DNA of 64,000 nucleotides, taken from positions 33,834,661 through 33,898,660 of the forward strand of contig BTRK01000002.1 of NCBI GenBank assembly GCA_036245805.1, read 5' to 3'. Positions 23,767-35,988 of this stretch are shown in pieces; the first letter of the stretch is position 1, and each line of letters begins with the position of its first letter. The translations under genes and the position numbers were made by a program. The notes beneath the pieces were generated by a model. That model did not search any database and had not been told where the DNA came from. It saw nothing but the letters and a program-made list of their open reading frames with translations. Source of the stretch: Pristionchus mayeri. Taxonomy: Eukaryota > Nematoda > Chromadorea > Rhabditida > Neodiplogasteridae.

Positions 23767-26579
23767 ATGTCTCAGTTGTCTGGTACTCTATGGCTGGTGG
23801 ACAAGATCGTTCTCTCCGTGTGCACAATCGTCGCAGTCCTTGGATCTGCAGCGAATTTCTGCCTGTTTTTCGTAACTCTTCGCTCGCTCCGCTCCAACTG
23901 TCATATGCTCATTGGCCTCTGCGCGATACTCGATGGCTTTCACCAGGTACTGAGAGGATTCAATTACTTATTTATTGCTTCCCATCTGCAATAATGCATG
24001 CAAACAAACGATAATAATAGGCTGGTCTGATCAACCAATTACCAGTGCTGCTCGGTCACGGGGAAATGGACAGCTTCACGTGCTCCGTTCTATAGGTGAA
24101 ATGACATTATGTTCACTAATATGCTCTTGACTATTTTTCAGTGTTTTCTAAACATAATTCATATCTTCTCGTTTTAGCTTCTTCCTGAATTGGGCATCTT
24201 CGGTGGGTGCGCGTGCGTATTCTTCATTGGCTTCGAACGCTTGATGGCGGTTGTATTTTTCACCTATCGGCAGCATGGACATCGATTGCTTGTCGTACGT
24301 TATTTCACTTGTTAAAAATTGCGTGTCCAATACCTTATCAAATCTTTCAAGATACAACTACTTCTCATAGGATCATACATGGCTTTTGGACTATACCTCA
24401 TGATCGCTTATTTCGAGCACAGGTAATCATGCAATGATACGAATCAGTAATCACGGAGCTATATTGAGGACCCAAGTTTGTTCAATCCCTGCCCCATTTC
24501 ACGGTGATGGTGGACCCATTTTCGAGCAGTCACTCTGCCTGCTAAATCTCTCAACTGTCTTCGTTTACTGTACTGTGGCACTGATTATCTCGAAGAGACC
24601 CGGAGGTGAGCAACGTCGAATTCATTTTTTGGAAACGTATTTGGTACGAAAATAACGATGGTCGATCAATATTTTGCAGTGTCGGACACAACTAAGAAGG
24701 CGTTTCGCAGCAATTTCTTCGTTATGACCGCAGATGTTTGCGGATGGGCGATCGGCATTTCCGCACTCGTGCTCACTTCTGCCCTCGAAACCTCCGGTTT
24801 GCAGTTTATCTCGTCGGTTGTAGTTTGCGCGCTTGCTCTACTGATAAGATTCTGCCAAAACACGATAATTAGCCAATAGTGCGCTCGGAAAAGGCATTCT
24901 AAGAATTTACGCATCCCTCTTGAGAATATATCAGATGGATCAACGAATACTGCATTAACGACAATAATATTAGGTTGTAACATAAGTTTTGTCGCATTTC
25001 GGAGGTTCACAATATTTCCATGGAGGAAACTTCTCAAACATTCCCAATGCCTGACCTCCTAGTATATGTTTGGGGTGTACATGCACATTCAAACCATAGG
25101 GTAGAGCTGAACTGCCCACGCTGGCTATGCGAAAAATAATAATATGAAATGATTTAAATTTGATGCAGATTTTATTAATTCGTTTGATCGGGTGGTAATT
25201 CGCAGAGATGAGTAATGAACCAAACTTCTACTGCATGGTGATTTGCCCCGTCAATTCTCTTTCAAAATATATGCCAGATATGGTGCTAGGTTGAACGGAA
25301 CCAAAGATATACTTCACGGAGTGTAAGGTTAGCCGCTGATTCGTAGCCAACTTGACCAACTCTTCTGAATCCAGAATTACAACAACAGTGACTAACATAA
25401 GTGCGTTCCAATTACCACTCATGGAGCTCTAATTTATCATTAAACATGTGAGAGAAAGAACACTCTACTTGTTGGAAATTTGAATTTTCATTAATTCAAT
25501 TCGCGCACAATTTTACCAAAAAATGCAAGTTTAGGTGTTTCGAATTAAAGATTGTCATTCAAAAGCTATTTATTTCCAAAATTATCCCAAGTAGATAATG
25601 GTAAGGGAAGGGTTGATGGTTCGGATGGACACAATAAATCAAATATTGAACATGTGTGTGAGGTAGGAATATGAACAAAGTGTCAATGTCAGTAGTTTCA
25701 TTTACATACCATCGTTCTGAATGGAGCCACTTATCTCAACAGAACCCAATCTACCCCAAACTTTGTCTGTATACTGACCACTTTGGGTGAACTATATTCC
25801 ACCACTATTTGGATCTGGATATCTATTGAGAAGAAAATTCGGCTTGCGAAAGTTTTCGCGACCGTCACCAACCATCCACATTATACAAATTCGTCTACAT
25901 TTCGAGAACGATTTTCGTTTGTCATTATCCGTGACTGGTTCAAAATTATGCCCATATGAAGTACTTTACGCAAATCACACTAAATCGGCATAATTTCTCC
26001 TTTTCAAGAAGAGCTAATGCGTGAAAATGATTTATTATCCTGATCTCAGTACAACTTTGTTTGACTAATGTGCCTCCTCAACTGCCTTGACAGGACTGAA
26101 GTAAAGAGCGTAAGAAAGGGTACGAAGGCCCTCACTGATGATTAATAACGAAATTGAGATTAAATTAATTCGAAGAATTTCTGAGGTTAAAATGCATAAG
26201 AGATTGGACGCGACAAAACTTATGTTACAGCCTGATAGAAATGCAATGCTTCCCTGCTGATAGCATACCTTAACGAATGAGAATCGCTCCTCTTGGATTA
26301 TGATACAATAGTAAAAACTGGACTTATTGTCTGTTTTTCAGATGAAATCCGAATCATTATGTGCAACGGATTGGGAACTTTCGTGCATGCATGAATTGCA
26401 TCAAAATCGCTCATTTACTACTCCACCAAGTTGATCATAACTTGGATGAAATTTAAAAACACCTTTTTAGCGACGAATATCGTCAAGCTATCATCAAAGT
26501 GGTCGGTAGAGGCTTAACGCCAAAGCACACTTCGATCTCCAATACCCATTCCTTCAAGAGCAGTAGTACAAACTTCTGA
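23767..26579 (+). pseudogene. Type 1 Srsx-like chemoreceptor, unit 2, two nonsense codons
   Basis: Exons 23767-23946, 24021-24095, 24178-24294, 24352-24422, 24469-24605, 24680-24796, 26342-26429, 26471-26579 match the intact copy at 37139-38705, with exon 1 six bases shorter (LRSLRSNCH against LRSKSLRSNCH). The last codon of exon 2 is TAG where the other copies have CAG, and in exon 7 a Gly codon GGA has become TGA (FVHA then stop). The splice sites are still recognisable. Intron 6 is inflated to 1.5 kb by a mariner-like element. It is called a pseudogene because of the two stops; otherwise it would be a 7TM receptor of about 297 residues. Confidence 0.82.
24970..26235. mobile_element. Mariner-like element, decayed, in intron 6 of unit 2 type 1 gene
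   Basis: 1266 bp. Ends TTAGGTTGTAACATAAGTTT and TCAGGCTGTAACATAAGTTT (inverted) are flanked by TA. Intron 6 is under 300 bp in units 1 and 3, which lack the insert. No transposase motif was found in any frame. Confidence 0.85.
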
Positions 26580-26799
26580 ATTGCACTGGATATTTTCTTA
26601 TTGTATTTCTATAATATTTCCTGCTTGACAACTATTTGAATACAAGAAAAAAAACATTGCAGAGCATACAAACAATTTCAATTCGTAAAAATTCCGTGCG
26701 AAATTGTACAGTATTCTTTCCCAGATTCTCACAGCTTCTCGTTGAAATTACTTGAAAACGAACATTGTTTGATTTCATTGTTGGCTGAGAAAAATCATC

Positions 26800-29700
26800 A
26801 ATAGATTTTAAATTTATCTGAATAAATATTATTTTGTTGACACTTTCTGCGGCGACGCGGAAGTATTTTTGGAGCACCTTTTTCGTTATGTCTGCTGATA
26901 TTACTGGATGGGCGTTAGGAATCTCTACTCTTGCGCTTATATCAGCGTTCGACACTTATGATATGTAATGATTCGCATTAGTTGAGGTTCGTGCGCTTAT
27001 TTCGTGCGCAATAATTCTGCAAAAAACATATAACCATCACTATCAAGATTCTGGTTATTTACGCGTACCTCCTGGTAATAGAGTTGACATATTCACATTA
27101 AGATCACATTAAGAGGCCGGATCGGTAAGAATCGACCATAATGGCCACCCCCCCCCCCCGAACATGCGGCACCCCGGAATGAGAACTGGGCCTCCACGCC
27201 TTAACCATGGATACCCCTTGGCCCCTTGATGCACAACATATAAGCCATTTGTCGATTCCGCTTTTCAGGGAGAAATTATAAGGTCCCAAAGTTGAAAAAT
27301 CGAAATTTTATATTTTTCGAACGCGATGTGATAGCCTCAAAATCTCTTTTGCGTTGTGTTAGACATGTCTAATAACCAAAAAGGAACTACCCAGATCGAG
27401 TTGGCTTCGGTTGGAAACTTGATTTCGTGTCCAAGTTTTTCACTTTTTCCTGAATAAATTTTCAATACGGGAGGGGGGACATATCTCACCATGCCTAAAA
27501 TGTAGCCGGCTCAATTCTGCATCGAAATGTTTCAAAAGGAGAAGAAACCGACGTTTCCGTTTTTCTCATGTTGAGGTCCGAATACATCGGAATTCAATGA
27601 AATGTCGATAATCGCGGATTATTTTGTCTGAAACCACTTTAAACGTGCTCATTTAGCGGAATCGGTACCTCCGCAAAAATAAATTTGTAAATACGTTCTG
27701 AAAATAGCACTTTGATTAATTCTGGAAAAGTCGATTTTCGCATCATCGATTTTGTTGAAATTTGAGCATATGAAACTCAGTAATTTCAGAAATGAGATGA
27801 TGATAACTGTGCACGACATAAAGTAGGTTTCAATGTAAGTAATGCATATGCAAAACATGACTTTTTTCCTAACCTTTAGGACCGAAATTTTGTCGGTCCA
27901 AAATGCGAAATCGAGGGTCTTGAAGAAAAATATCAACTTGAAATTTGAAGAAATTGATGAGTTTCAGTCATTTTGAATTATTTTACAATTATAAATATGA
28001 AAATCTACTCAAAAAGTTAGAACACTAAAAAGTTGTACCTTGTGGTACCAGTTGTACCTTGGTAGGAAAATGGTACCTTCTCATCCTCAATTTTCCACTT
28101 TATTGTGCTTAGAAAACTCAAAATTTTATATAGTTAACTCAAGTTACTGACTGCCAAGTGATAGTAGATTAGTACTTAAATAAAATAAATGTTGTTAGGC
28201 TCCGCCTGCTTAAGGCATTTCCCTAGAAATCCTTTCCAAATTTCGATAAAATGAGATGAGTGATCAGCGAAAAGGTTGCACATTTTCAATATAGTCGTAT
28301 AAATTGATCCATTTCCATAGTAAATGATTAAAATAAGTCAAATAAGTCTAAACATACATGTTCAGTTGAAGAAGGAATTCAAAATTGTAAATTTCCAAAT
28401 TATATGAAAATCTGAATATTTGAGATCGAGGCAGTTTATGCTAACACAATTAATTTTCGAAAGAATTGATAAAGTTGATTTCAAAATTATGCGCTACTGT
28501 TATATTTTTCTCTCCTCGATATTGGATCGATATTGGGAAAGAATTTCTAGGGAAATGCCTTAAGCAGGCGGAGCCTAACAACATTTATTTTATTTAAGTA
28601 CTAATCTACTATCACTTGGCAGTCAGTAACTTGAGTTAACTATATAAAATTTTGAGTTTTCTAAGCACAATAAAGTGGAAAATTGAGGATGAGAAGGTAC
28701 CATTTTCCTACCAAGGTACAACTGGTACCACAAGGTACAACTTTTTAGTGTTCTAACTTTTTGAGTAGATTTTCATATTTATAATTGTAAAATAATTCAA
28801 AATGACTGAAACTCATCATTTTCTTCAAATTTCAAGTTGATATTTTTCTTCGAGACCCTCGATTTCGCATTTTGGATCGACAAAATTTCTGTCCTAAAGA
28901 TAAGAAAAAAATCATATTTTGCAAATGCATTACATTACTTACATTGAAACCTACTTTATGTTGTGCACAGTTATCATCATCTCATTTCTGAAATTACTGA
29001 GTTTCATATGCTCAAATTTCAACAAAATCGATGATGCGAAAATCGACTTTTCCAGAATTAATCAAAGTGCTATTTTCAGAACGTATTTACAAATTTATTT
29101 TTGCGGAGGTACCGATTCCACTAAATGAGCACTTTTAAAGTGGTTTCAGACAAAATAATCCGCGATTATCGACATTTCATTGAATTCCGATGTATTCAGA
29201 CCTCAATATGAGAAAAACGGAAACGTCGGTTTCTTCTCCTTTTGAAACTTTTCGATGCAGAATTGAGCCGGCTACATTTTAGACATGGTGAGATATGTCC
29301 CCCCTCCAGTATTGAAAATTTATTCAGGAAAAAGTGAAAAACTTGGACACGAAATCAAGTTTCCAACCGAAGCCAACTCGATCTGGGTAGTTCCTTTTTG
29401 GTTATTAGACATGTCTAACACAATTCAAAAAGAGATTTTGAGGCTATCACATCTCGTTCGAAAAATATAAAATTTAGATTTTTCAACTTTGGGACCTTAT
29501 AATTTCTCCCTGAAAAGCGGAATCGACAAATGGATTATATGTTGTGCATCAAGGGGCCAAGGGGTATCCATGGTTAAGGCGTGGAGGCCCAGTTCTCATT
29601 CCGGGGTGCCGCATGTCCGGGGGGTGGTCGACTCTTACCGATCCGGTCTCTTAATGTTTTCTGAGGAACATCGAACCATGGATTAGGAACGCTCGTTGTG

Positions 29701-29905
29701 GTTGGAATAGGATATATAGCGTTAATTTTCGATTGCATTCATTGGAGACGGAATTGTATTGCCCAAAACATATTTGAAGCTACGAATATCACCGAACATT
29801 TATCAATGTGCTCTGCATTGGCAAACCAAAGAGATTCGAATAGTACCCAATCTGCCAAGAAGGCCAATAACAATCATTCATCGAATTATTGCTGTTCATA
29901 AAACA
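26800..29905 (+). pseudogene. Type 2 receptor relic, unit 2 (exons 6-8), split by palindrome
   Basis: Exon 6 relic at about 26850-26960 (TGWALGISTLALISAF). Exon 7 relic from about 29665 (HRTMD, GTLVVVGIG) has lost about 12 bases relative to unit 1. Exon 8 relic from about 29775. A TTAA-flanked 2.5-kb palindrome lies in the intron between exons 6 and 7. The 5' exons are absent, as in unit 1. Confidence 0.68.
27109..29654. repeat. TTAA-flanked long palindromic element, copy 1 (complete)
   Basis: TTAA at 27109-27112 and 29651-29654 flank GAGGCCGGATCGGTAAG and its near-complement CTTACCGATCCGGTCTC. The two arms (about 1.1 kb each) are inverted almost base for base up to a loop at about 28260-28510. 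The left arm has a C homopolymer (about 27148-27160) absent from the right arm. Related copies lie at 41697, 46064 and 36913. No transposase is encoded. Confidence 0.92.
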
Positions 29906-30097
29906 TGTCGAAATAGATGTTTTCAATTTCAAGAAAGTATTCAAGTGTTGAAGAATCTCATCGAGCAAATCTGGTTGAAGACGTTTATTCGTATAAAAAC
30001 AATCAGGAAATTTACAAAACAAAATGAGTGTTGCATACATATTGCATGCTAATTTATCACAGCTTTAGTGCGAATTTTAATTAAAAAATAGTCAAGC

Positions 30098-30380
30098 TCA
30101 AAGCTGATCTATGGTCTTCTCCTCCGTTTTTGTTGTCCAGCTTTCTTCAGCATCATGTTTCTTTTTCTCACCAGAAGACGGACGTAGACCACCCAGAAGG
30201 ATCATTGAATCTATAATGATTTGTTTGTCTCTACGTTGGCTATCTACTCTCTTTCTCTCTTCGAGCTATTCAATATTTGCATAAATGACGGACCTTTCCA
30301 AAGATGATCTCAAAGAGTGATCTCCAGAAGGTAGCGACGAAGAAAGTCACCGTGATCGTTGAGACGACTCGAGTAAATCA
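30098..30380 (-). pseudogene. 3' fragment of acyltransferase gene, unit 2
   Basis: 30098-30210 matches the last exon of the acyltransferase with a one-base deletion (ATCATTGAAT), and 30291-30380 matches the penultimate exon. Same relic as in unit 1. Confidence 0.72.
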
Positions 30381-30890
30381 TCTCAATAATTATGTTTCTA
30401 GAGTTGGTGTGATGTGGAAAATACTATCATTGATGATGCAGAAATGTGACAAAATCCCAAAATATTATAGTTAGATAATTTTTATTAACAAATTGAAAAA
30501 CGTACGAGAAAAATAATCAAATTGTGTGTGTTTTCCTGTAGGTTTCTAGGAATTATCATGTGAACAGCGGATCTCCTTGTCTGATATTCAGCATACTGTA
30601 TTTTTTTTCACACACGATGGTGAAAATGGAAGCAAATAGTCGTTCCCACTGACACATTTCTTCATATATGCAAGGATTTTTGACAACGTTGTTTTTTTCA
30701 TAATGGGTCACATCTTCTAACTTAGACAAGACGCAAGCCCATCGCAGCATTTTACGACATTATTTGATATGAGATTTAACAGTGCTTAAGCCTTGGATTG
30801 CCTCTCCTTATTCCGATACAGTTCATATATTGGCCGCGCTCATTGTCCATATCAGTGCGTTCGCCTAAGGATCGCATACCTGCTGGTACA
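30380..30890. repeat. S segment, copy 3
   Basis: Third copy of the S segment. It contains the uninterrupted site (about 30868-30880) corresponding to the hAT insertion at 21308. Minus-strand frames are open but differ from copy 2 by small indels. Confidence 0.7.
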
Positions 30891-30954
30891 TCAAAATGAG
30901 TCACCTTACAATTTTATTTTATTTTATTATTGTATTATTTAAAATTTATTTTCT

Positions 30955-31066
30955 GACAGTTCTTGGTATGGTCCATCCATGTGTGTCTGTGTTTTGTGTC
31001 AGAACACCAAATTTCCATAATTACATGCACTCAACTTTTCTAACTTTTTTCAAATATTTATTTTAT
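30955..31066 (+). repeat. X segment, copy 3, left part
   Basis: GGTATGGTCCATCCATGT to CAAATATTTATT matches 22370-22465. It is cut by the 4.3-kb insertion and resumes at 35369. Confidence 0.75.
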
Positions 31067-31959
31067 CACAGGTATCACGAGTCAGTGGAGGAAAAAATGT
31101 ATCCCCGGGAACAAGTCAGTGGAGGAAAAAATGTATCCCCGGGAGCCTTCCGACACATTGGCAGACGTATAGGCGCTAACCCGCATTGGGTCGAGTTTGC
31201 GCAGAATGAAAATCTGTTATCACAATTTTCAAGAAAATTTGTAAAACTATGCTGAAAGTACACGGGTGCGTTTTACACGGGTGCGTTTTAGTTGGCGATC
31301 TTGCTTTGCCTCCGTCTTACTTGATTTTGCCACTGTATTAGTTGGAGAAGTAGCGAGCTAGTTACACGTTTCCTTTCCCTGATTGAGTAATTCTAGTTGA
31401 TAGCGATATCGCCCTAATAGAATTGCTGACTCAGCAGAGGGGTGGGGGGTAGCGAGCTTGTTACCCCCCCCCCCCCCCCCACCTAGTAGCACTTAGCGAT
31501 AGTGTAGCGTATTCAGCCACAAAAAGTTCCCGCAATGCTGACCACTTCGGACAAACTTCACCTCTCCGTCACTTGGACACTCGGTAGACCAGCCATTTTC
31601 GCAAACCTAGCACTAATTGGAGCAATCGCCTTCAGGTTAGTTGCAGTTAGAATATGGAAATCCGTTTTTGTTGCTACTTTTATCCTTACTATTGTTCACA
31701 TTTAGGACTCCCAAAATTCTTTGTTCCTTCTCGGTTTTCCTTTTTGCTAATGCACTCATCGACTTAGCCTCTGCATGCGTGAGCGATCTCGGAATTGTCA
31801 GGTACGATTCTAGAAGGCAATAGGTCGGATGATCACCACATGGACCCTTCTACAGAACTTCCACAGAAGCATTGTTGATACGGGGATCTAGCATATTGGG
31901 GAAGGGTAATATTATGTAGAAAAAAGACAAAATATGTGTATTGTGAGGCTCCCAGTTCT

Positions 31960-32290
31960 CACCCAGACCTCGGACCATGACCATTAGAACCCCCTTGGTG
32001 AGTATACTGTCAAAATTTGGCTTTACATCATCATTGTGAAACATGATGCAATAATCGTTTTTGGTCATAAATCCCTTCAAAGTAGTCTCCCTGACCTCGG
32101 ACCTTTAACATTCCACTCCCAAAGTTAGCTCTTTCAAAATTTGGTATTACGTCATCAATATGCAATATTATGTAATTGTAATTTTCGCCCATTGGTCGCA
32201 CAGACCCCGGACCTTGACCATTCTAACTCCCGTGGCCGCCACTTTTAATTTTACATCATCACTATGTAATTTTACACAATTCTCGTTTTT
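31960..32290. repeat. Degenerate tandem repeat, ~120-bp period
   Basis: AGACCTCGGACCATGACCATT (about 31962), TGACCTCGGACCTTTAACATT (about 32092) and AGACCCCGGACCTTGACCATT (about 32203) are spaced about 110-130 bases. Each is followed by a TTTACATCATCA-like tract. Confidence 0.65.
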
Positions 32291-32994
32291 GTATATCACG
32301 CTGTGTTATTATTGGCTAAAACCCAGCGATTCATTTCCTTGGGTAAACAACGTTCAGTTGCCAACAATTTTGGATTTAGCTCAGCTCCGACGCCATCACG
32401 AGCCTAATATAACGTTTTAAGCCAGCTCGCACCAGTCGCGGTTAACTATTGTCCTTTATAAAATAATTGTGGTGGAAATCGTCTGACATTTCCAAGCGCT
32501 ATTTTCGCGGCTCCCAACCTACTCTCACTTCACGCATTGTGAGCGTTAGGAAATGACGAGGGCGATCCGAAAAAAAGTAGCAGATTAGCGCCTGATTGGA
32601 AAAAAAGTAACTCAAATTGTTTCATTTTATTTGTTTTTCAATGAACGAGTACTCTCACAGTAGCGTTGTGGTAATGCGGAAGCAAATTGTTCATCTAGCT
32701 CTCTCTCTATATTTCTCAGTTTTCCAATATTAGCTTTCCGTACAGTTATAACTATTGTTATCGTGCTCACATTGTACAATTGTTGATAAATCGTATTATT
32801 CGTATCCAGAATTTCGTCAAAACACACATGGGAAAAAGATATTGGAAAGTTGAGCGAGCGTTGATTACGGTACTGCTATATTTGCAATTTTTCCTAACAA
32901 TGGATGTATATGCTGTGCAAATAGCGCGAGTTATTACCACCGTTGAAGGTTTATTAGGTAATATTTCGCATCTAGTAAAGGAGCACTTCGTTGG

Positions 32995-33066
32995 GTGAGA
33001 ATCATGACGTCATGCCGCCTTTGATATATCAAATGCGACATCACGTCATCGTTCTCATGCAACTTA
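32995..33066. repeat. Short palindromic element, ~80-bp family
   Basis: GGGTGAGAATCATGACGTCA at the left and the inverted TCACGTCATCGTTCTCATGC at the right, with the GCCGCCTTTGATATATC core. Same family as 8455 and 45560. Confidence 0.8.
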
Positions 33067-33883
33067 GTGCCAATTGTTGTCAGTGATATTCAGAATTATG
33101 GTCATATTTTCAGGTCTTGCTCTTCATACTGTCCTTCTAATCTCACTGCTTCGACTTCCGGGATCTATTGTCGAAAGCAACAACGTTCACAGGGTAAACA
33201 AAAGAATGTATACCGGAAAAAAAATCGTGCTAATGCAGAAAGTCACACGAGGTCGCATGTTCACCATAGTTTGCTAACTTTGAATTGACCTGAAAACAAT
33301 TAGCTAAATTACAGAATTCATAAGTATTTCGATCATAATTGAGTGTGAATTACTGTAATCAAACTTAAACTTATAAACACTTGGTTGGTTCGAGAAAGAA
33401 GTTGACATGATGAATTTTCGAGAAAGAAGTTGACATGAAAATGAATCAACCTATGCCATTGGTTGTTGAAAATTCGAAAATATTAAGAGACCATCCACAA
33501 GAAATCGGAAAAGGTCTCGGATGGTCAAAATTCAAATAAATCTCAAAAATTTTTCCGTGGTACTCCCAAATGCTGATTGCCAGGGTACATGAGAATGGCC
33601 AGATATCGATTTTGAAAAAGTTTCCGTAAGCGTTATCTCAAAATTATTATTTTTATAGTTTTTCTGGCGTATTTTCACTCGTAGATAACGAATTTCTATA
33701 TTAGAACTCGATAAAATGCGATTTAAAAATGATAGGTCCAAAAAACTGCTCAAAAAGTGACAAAACCAGAGATAACTAATTAGCCATATTTTCAAGCCAT
33801 ATTTTAAGCCATATTTTCATTTTGAAAACTTTAACATGTACCTAGTCTACGTTATTTTTTGCAGAATTTTAAAAATGCAGCCC

Positions 33884-35330
33884 GTTAAAAATTTTATTTT
33901 TGTTTGGGTTCATATTAAGGTGGTAACATACACTAGAGACAAGTTTTCGAAAAATCCAGGTCACATGTCCCAGAGCCGGCTTTTAGGAATTTTCCGGTTT
34001 TGCGCCCGGCTCTATTGTATTTCAGAGCCCAGACGAGATAAAAAGATGGCGATGGGCTCAAAATGAGCGGAACAATAATATAAGAAAGTTTTATGTTTTG
34101 ACATAAGCGATTGGACAAAATTTGGAAAAGATATGATTCAAAAACCAATTTTTAGGCTAGAATAAAATCTATACCAATTTTGTGAGATACCTTCCCCCGA
34201 AATTTTATTGCAGAATATACTAGCTGAAGTGCATAGGTATAAAATACAAATAAAAATTGGAAAATCGAAGAGGGTCCTTTTTTGAAATATGGGTCCAAAT
34301 CTCGGACCGTGTAAATGTCGATGTGAAAATTGTTAATTTCTGAACAGCTATTGATGAAATCGGAATAACTAATGTAGAATAAGTTGTTTCAAAGACAATA
34401 AAGTTAGATGACGCTGCGAAACTCAAAGTTTCACTGATTCCGAAAATTCGATTTTTCACTCGCGATTTTGGCTAAATTTGGATGCTGAAATTTTAACACT
34501 TGTGAATCGAGTCCGATGAAATCTCAGTACAATATAAAGTACCGACTACCAATAACAATAACATTTATTGCATTATTGACCCAATTAATTTTTCATTTTT
34601 GAAGAAATATGACAAGAGCTCGGAAGATCTGTGAACCTTCATTTCCAGTTTTTCTTGTTATTGGTAGTCGGTACTTTATATTGTACTGAGATTTCATCGG
34701 ACTCGATTCACAAGTGTTAAAATTTCAGCATCCAAATTTAGCCAAAATCGCGAGTGAAAAATCGAATTTTCGGAATCAGTGAAACTTTGAGTTTCGCAGC
34801 GTCATCTAACTTTATTGTCTTTGAAACAACTTATTCTACATTAGTTATTCCGATTTCATCAATAGCTGTTCAGAAATTAACAATTTTCACATCGACATTT
34901 ACACGGTCCGAGATTTGGACCCATATTTCAAAAAAGGACCCTCTTCGATTTTCCAATTTTTATTTGTATTTTATACCTATGCACTTCAGCTTGTATATTC
35001 TGCAATAAAATTTCGGGGGAAGGTATCTCACAAAATTGGTATAGATTTTATTCTAGCCTAAAAATTGGTTTTTAAATCATATCTTTTCCAAATTTTGTCC
35101 AATCGCTTAGGTCAAAACATAAATCTTTCTTATATTATTTTTTCCGCTCATTTTGAGCCCATCGCCATCTTTTTATCTCGTCTGGGCTCTGAAATACAAT
35201 AGAGCCGGGCGCAAAACCGGAAAATTCCTAAAAGCCGGCTCTGGGACATGTGACCTGGATTTTTCGAAAAGTTGGCTCTATTGTATGTTACCACCTTAAT
35301 ATGAACCCAAACAAAAATAAAATTTTTAAA
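33884..35330. repeat. Long palindrome inside the 4.3-kb insertion
   Basis: Arms about 33884-34550 and 34660-35330 are reverse complements; GTTTGGGTTCATATTAAGG on the left is mirrored at the right end. ORFs 34459-34220 (minus) and 34754-35008 (plus) give the same 79-residue translation, so the arms are essentially identical over that part. The loop is about 34560-34655. Confidence 0.92.
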
Positions 35331-35368
35331 TTGTTCCCGAGCACCGCCACTGGCTCGTGATACCTGTG

Positions 35369-35988
35369 TTATAACTGTACGTAGAAGCTTCCGATTTTTA
35401 TGAAAATTAGAAAGTACGGCCTAGTTGATGTGCTCTTTCCATCCTTGACTGGTTTATGCAAATTCATTTCATTTAAATTTTGTGAATTTTTCAAATATTT
35501 TTTTTCTTGAAAACAAGGCCGAGCACGATATTGACACTGGAACAGTTGGCCCAAGGGATTCTTTTGTGATTAAAAATGATTGACTTGCACTACCTCTGGT
35601 TATGGGCTTTGTATGTCTACACATATTTTGTACGCTCCCTTTTCGTTGATTTCTTGTGGGAACATCGAGGATCGTGTTCGTGAAATATTTACGCACATTG
35701 ATCAGAGTCAGGAAAAACGTTTATTTTAAGCGGGTAAAAGCTCATGAACTAGTCATTACCGAAGCAAAGAATCTTTTTTCTATCACCGCTGTTCGTCTAT
35801 TTATAGCTGGTATGCAGTTATGGTTTATAGGTCTTGCCCAATAGTGTATAAAAAAAATGAACTGCTTCATTTATGCACATTTTTTCGTAAATTTATAGTC
35901 AAATCATTCTAAGCATAATTGAATATAGTTCAGTTTTGAAGATGACCTACGAATCTAAACTATGATATATTATGCTGACAATGATTCT
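35369..35988 (+). pseudogene. X segment, copy 3, right part
   Basis: Continues the X segment cut at 31066: TATAACTGTACGTAGAAGC onwards, with GACACTGGAACAGTTGGCCC near 35535. It carries a deletion (the CTTGCAAG to CTGTTGTCTG part is absent) relative to copy 2. It stops at ATGATTCTGAG where foreign sequence begins. Confidence 0.45.

Larger units (their letters stand above)
31534..33280 (+). pseudogene. Partial 7TM chemoreceptor-like gene inside the 4.3-kb insertion
   Basis: Exon 31534-31633 starts MLTTSDKLHLS and runs into a hydrophobic helix. A second exon (about 31707-31800) reads RTPKILCSFSVFLFAN followed by ALIDLA, typical of TM2 of the nematode Str/Srd-type receptors. A third open stretch (about 32746-32956) has KRYWKVERALITVLLYLQFF and a fourth (about 33114-33275) LALHTVLLISLLRLPG, ending in TAA. 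The expected exons for TM3 and for TM6-TM7 were not found, so this appears incomplete. The joining of exons 2-4 is uncertain and the family call is tentative. Confidence 0.4.
31067..35368. mobile_element. 4.3-kb TIR-bounded insertion carrying 7TM exons and a palindrome
   Basis: CACAGGTATCACGAGTCAG (31067-31088 region) and its complement (35347-35368) match at 21 of 22 positions. TTAT lies outside both ends (31063-31066, 35369-35372). The two halves of the X segment that abut it are continuous in the unit 2 copy, so the whole block is an insertion. Just inside the left end GTCAGTGGAGGAAAAAATGT with a following CCCCGGGA is tandemly repeated (31081-31142). No transposase was recognised, so the superfamily is unassigned. 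Confidence 0.72.

Noticed and set aside
27109..29654. Assigning the TTAA palindromes firmly to piggyBac
   Set aside because: Only the TTAA target fits; the terminal bases and lack of any transposase do not allow a firm superfamily call.
31463..31482. C homopolymer run
   Set aside because: Low complexity with likely uncertain length; no function inferred.
34220..35008. Pair of identical 79-residue ORFs
   Set aside because: Same reason: the arms of the 33884-35330 palindrome.
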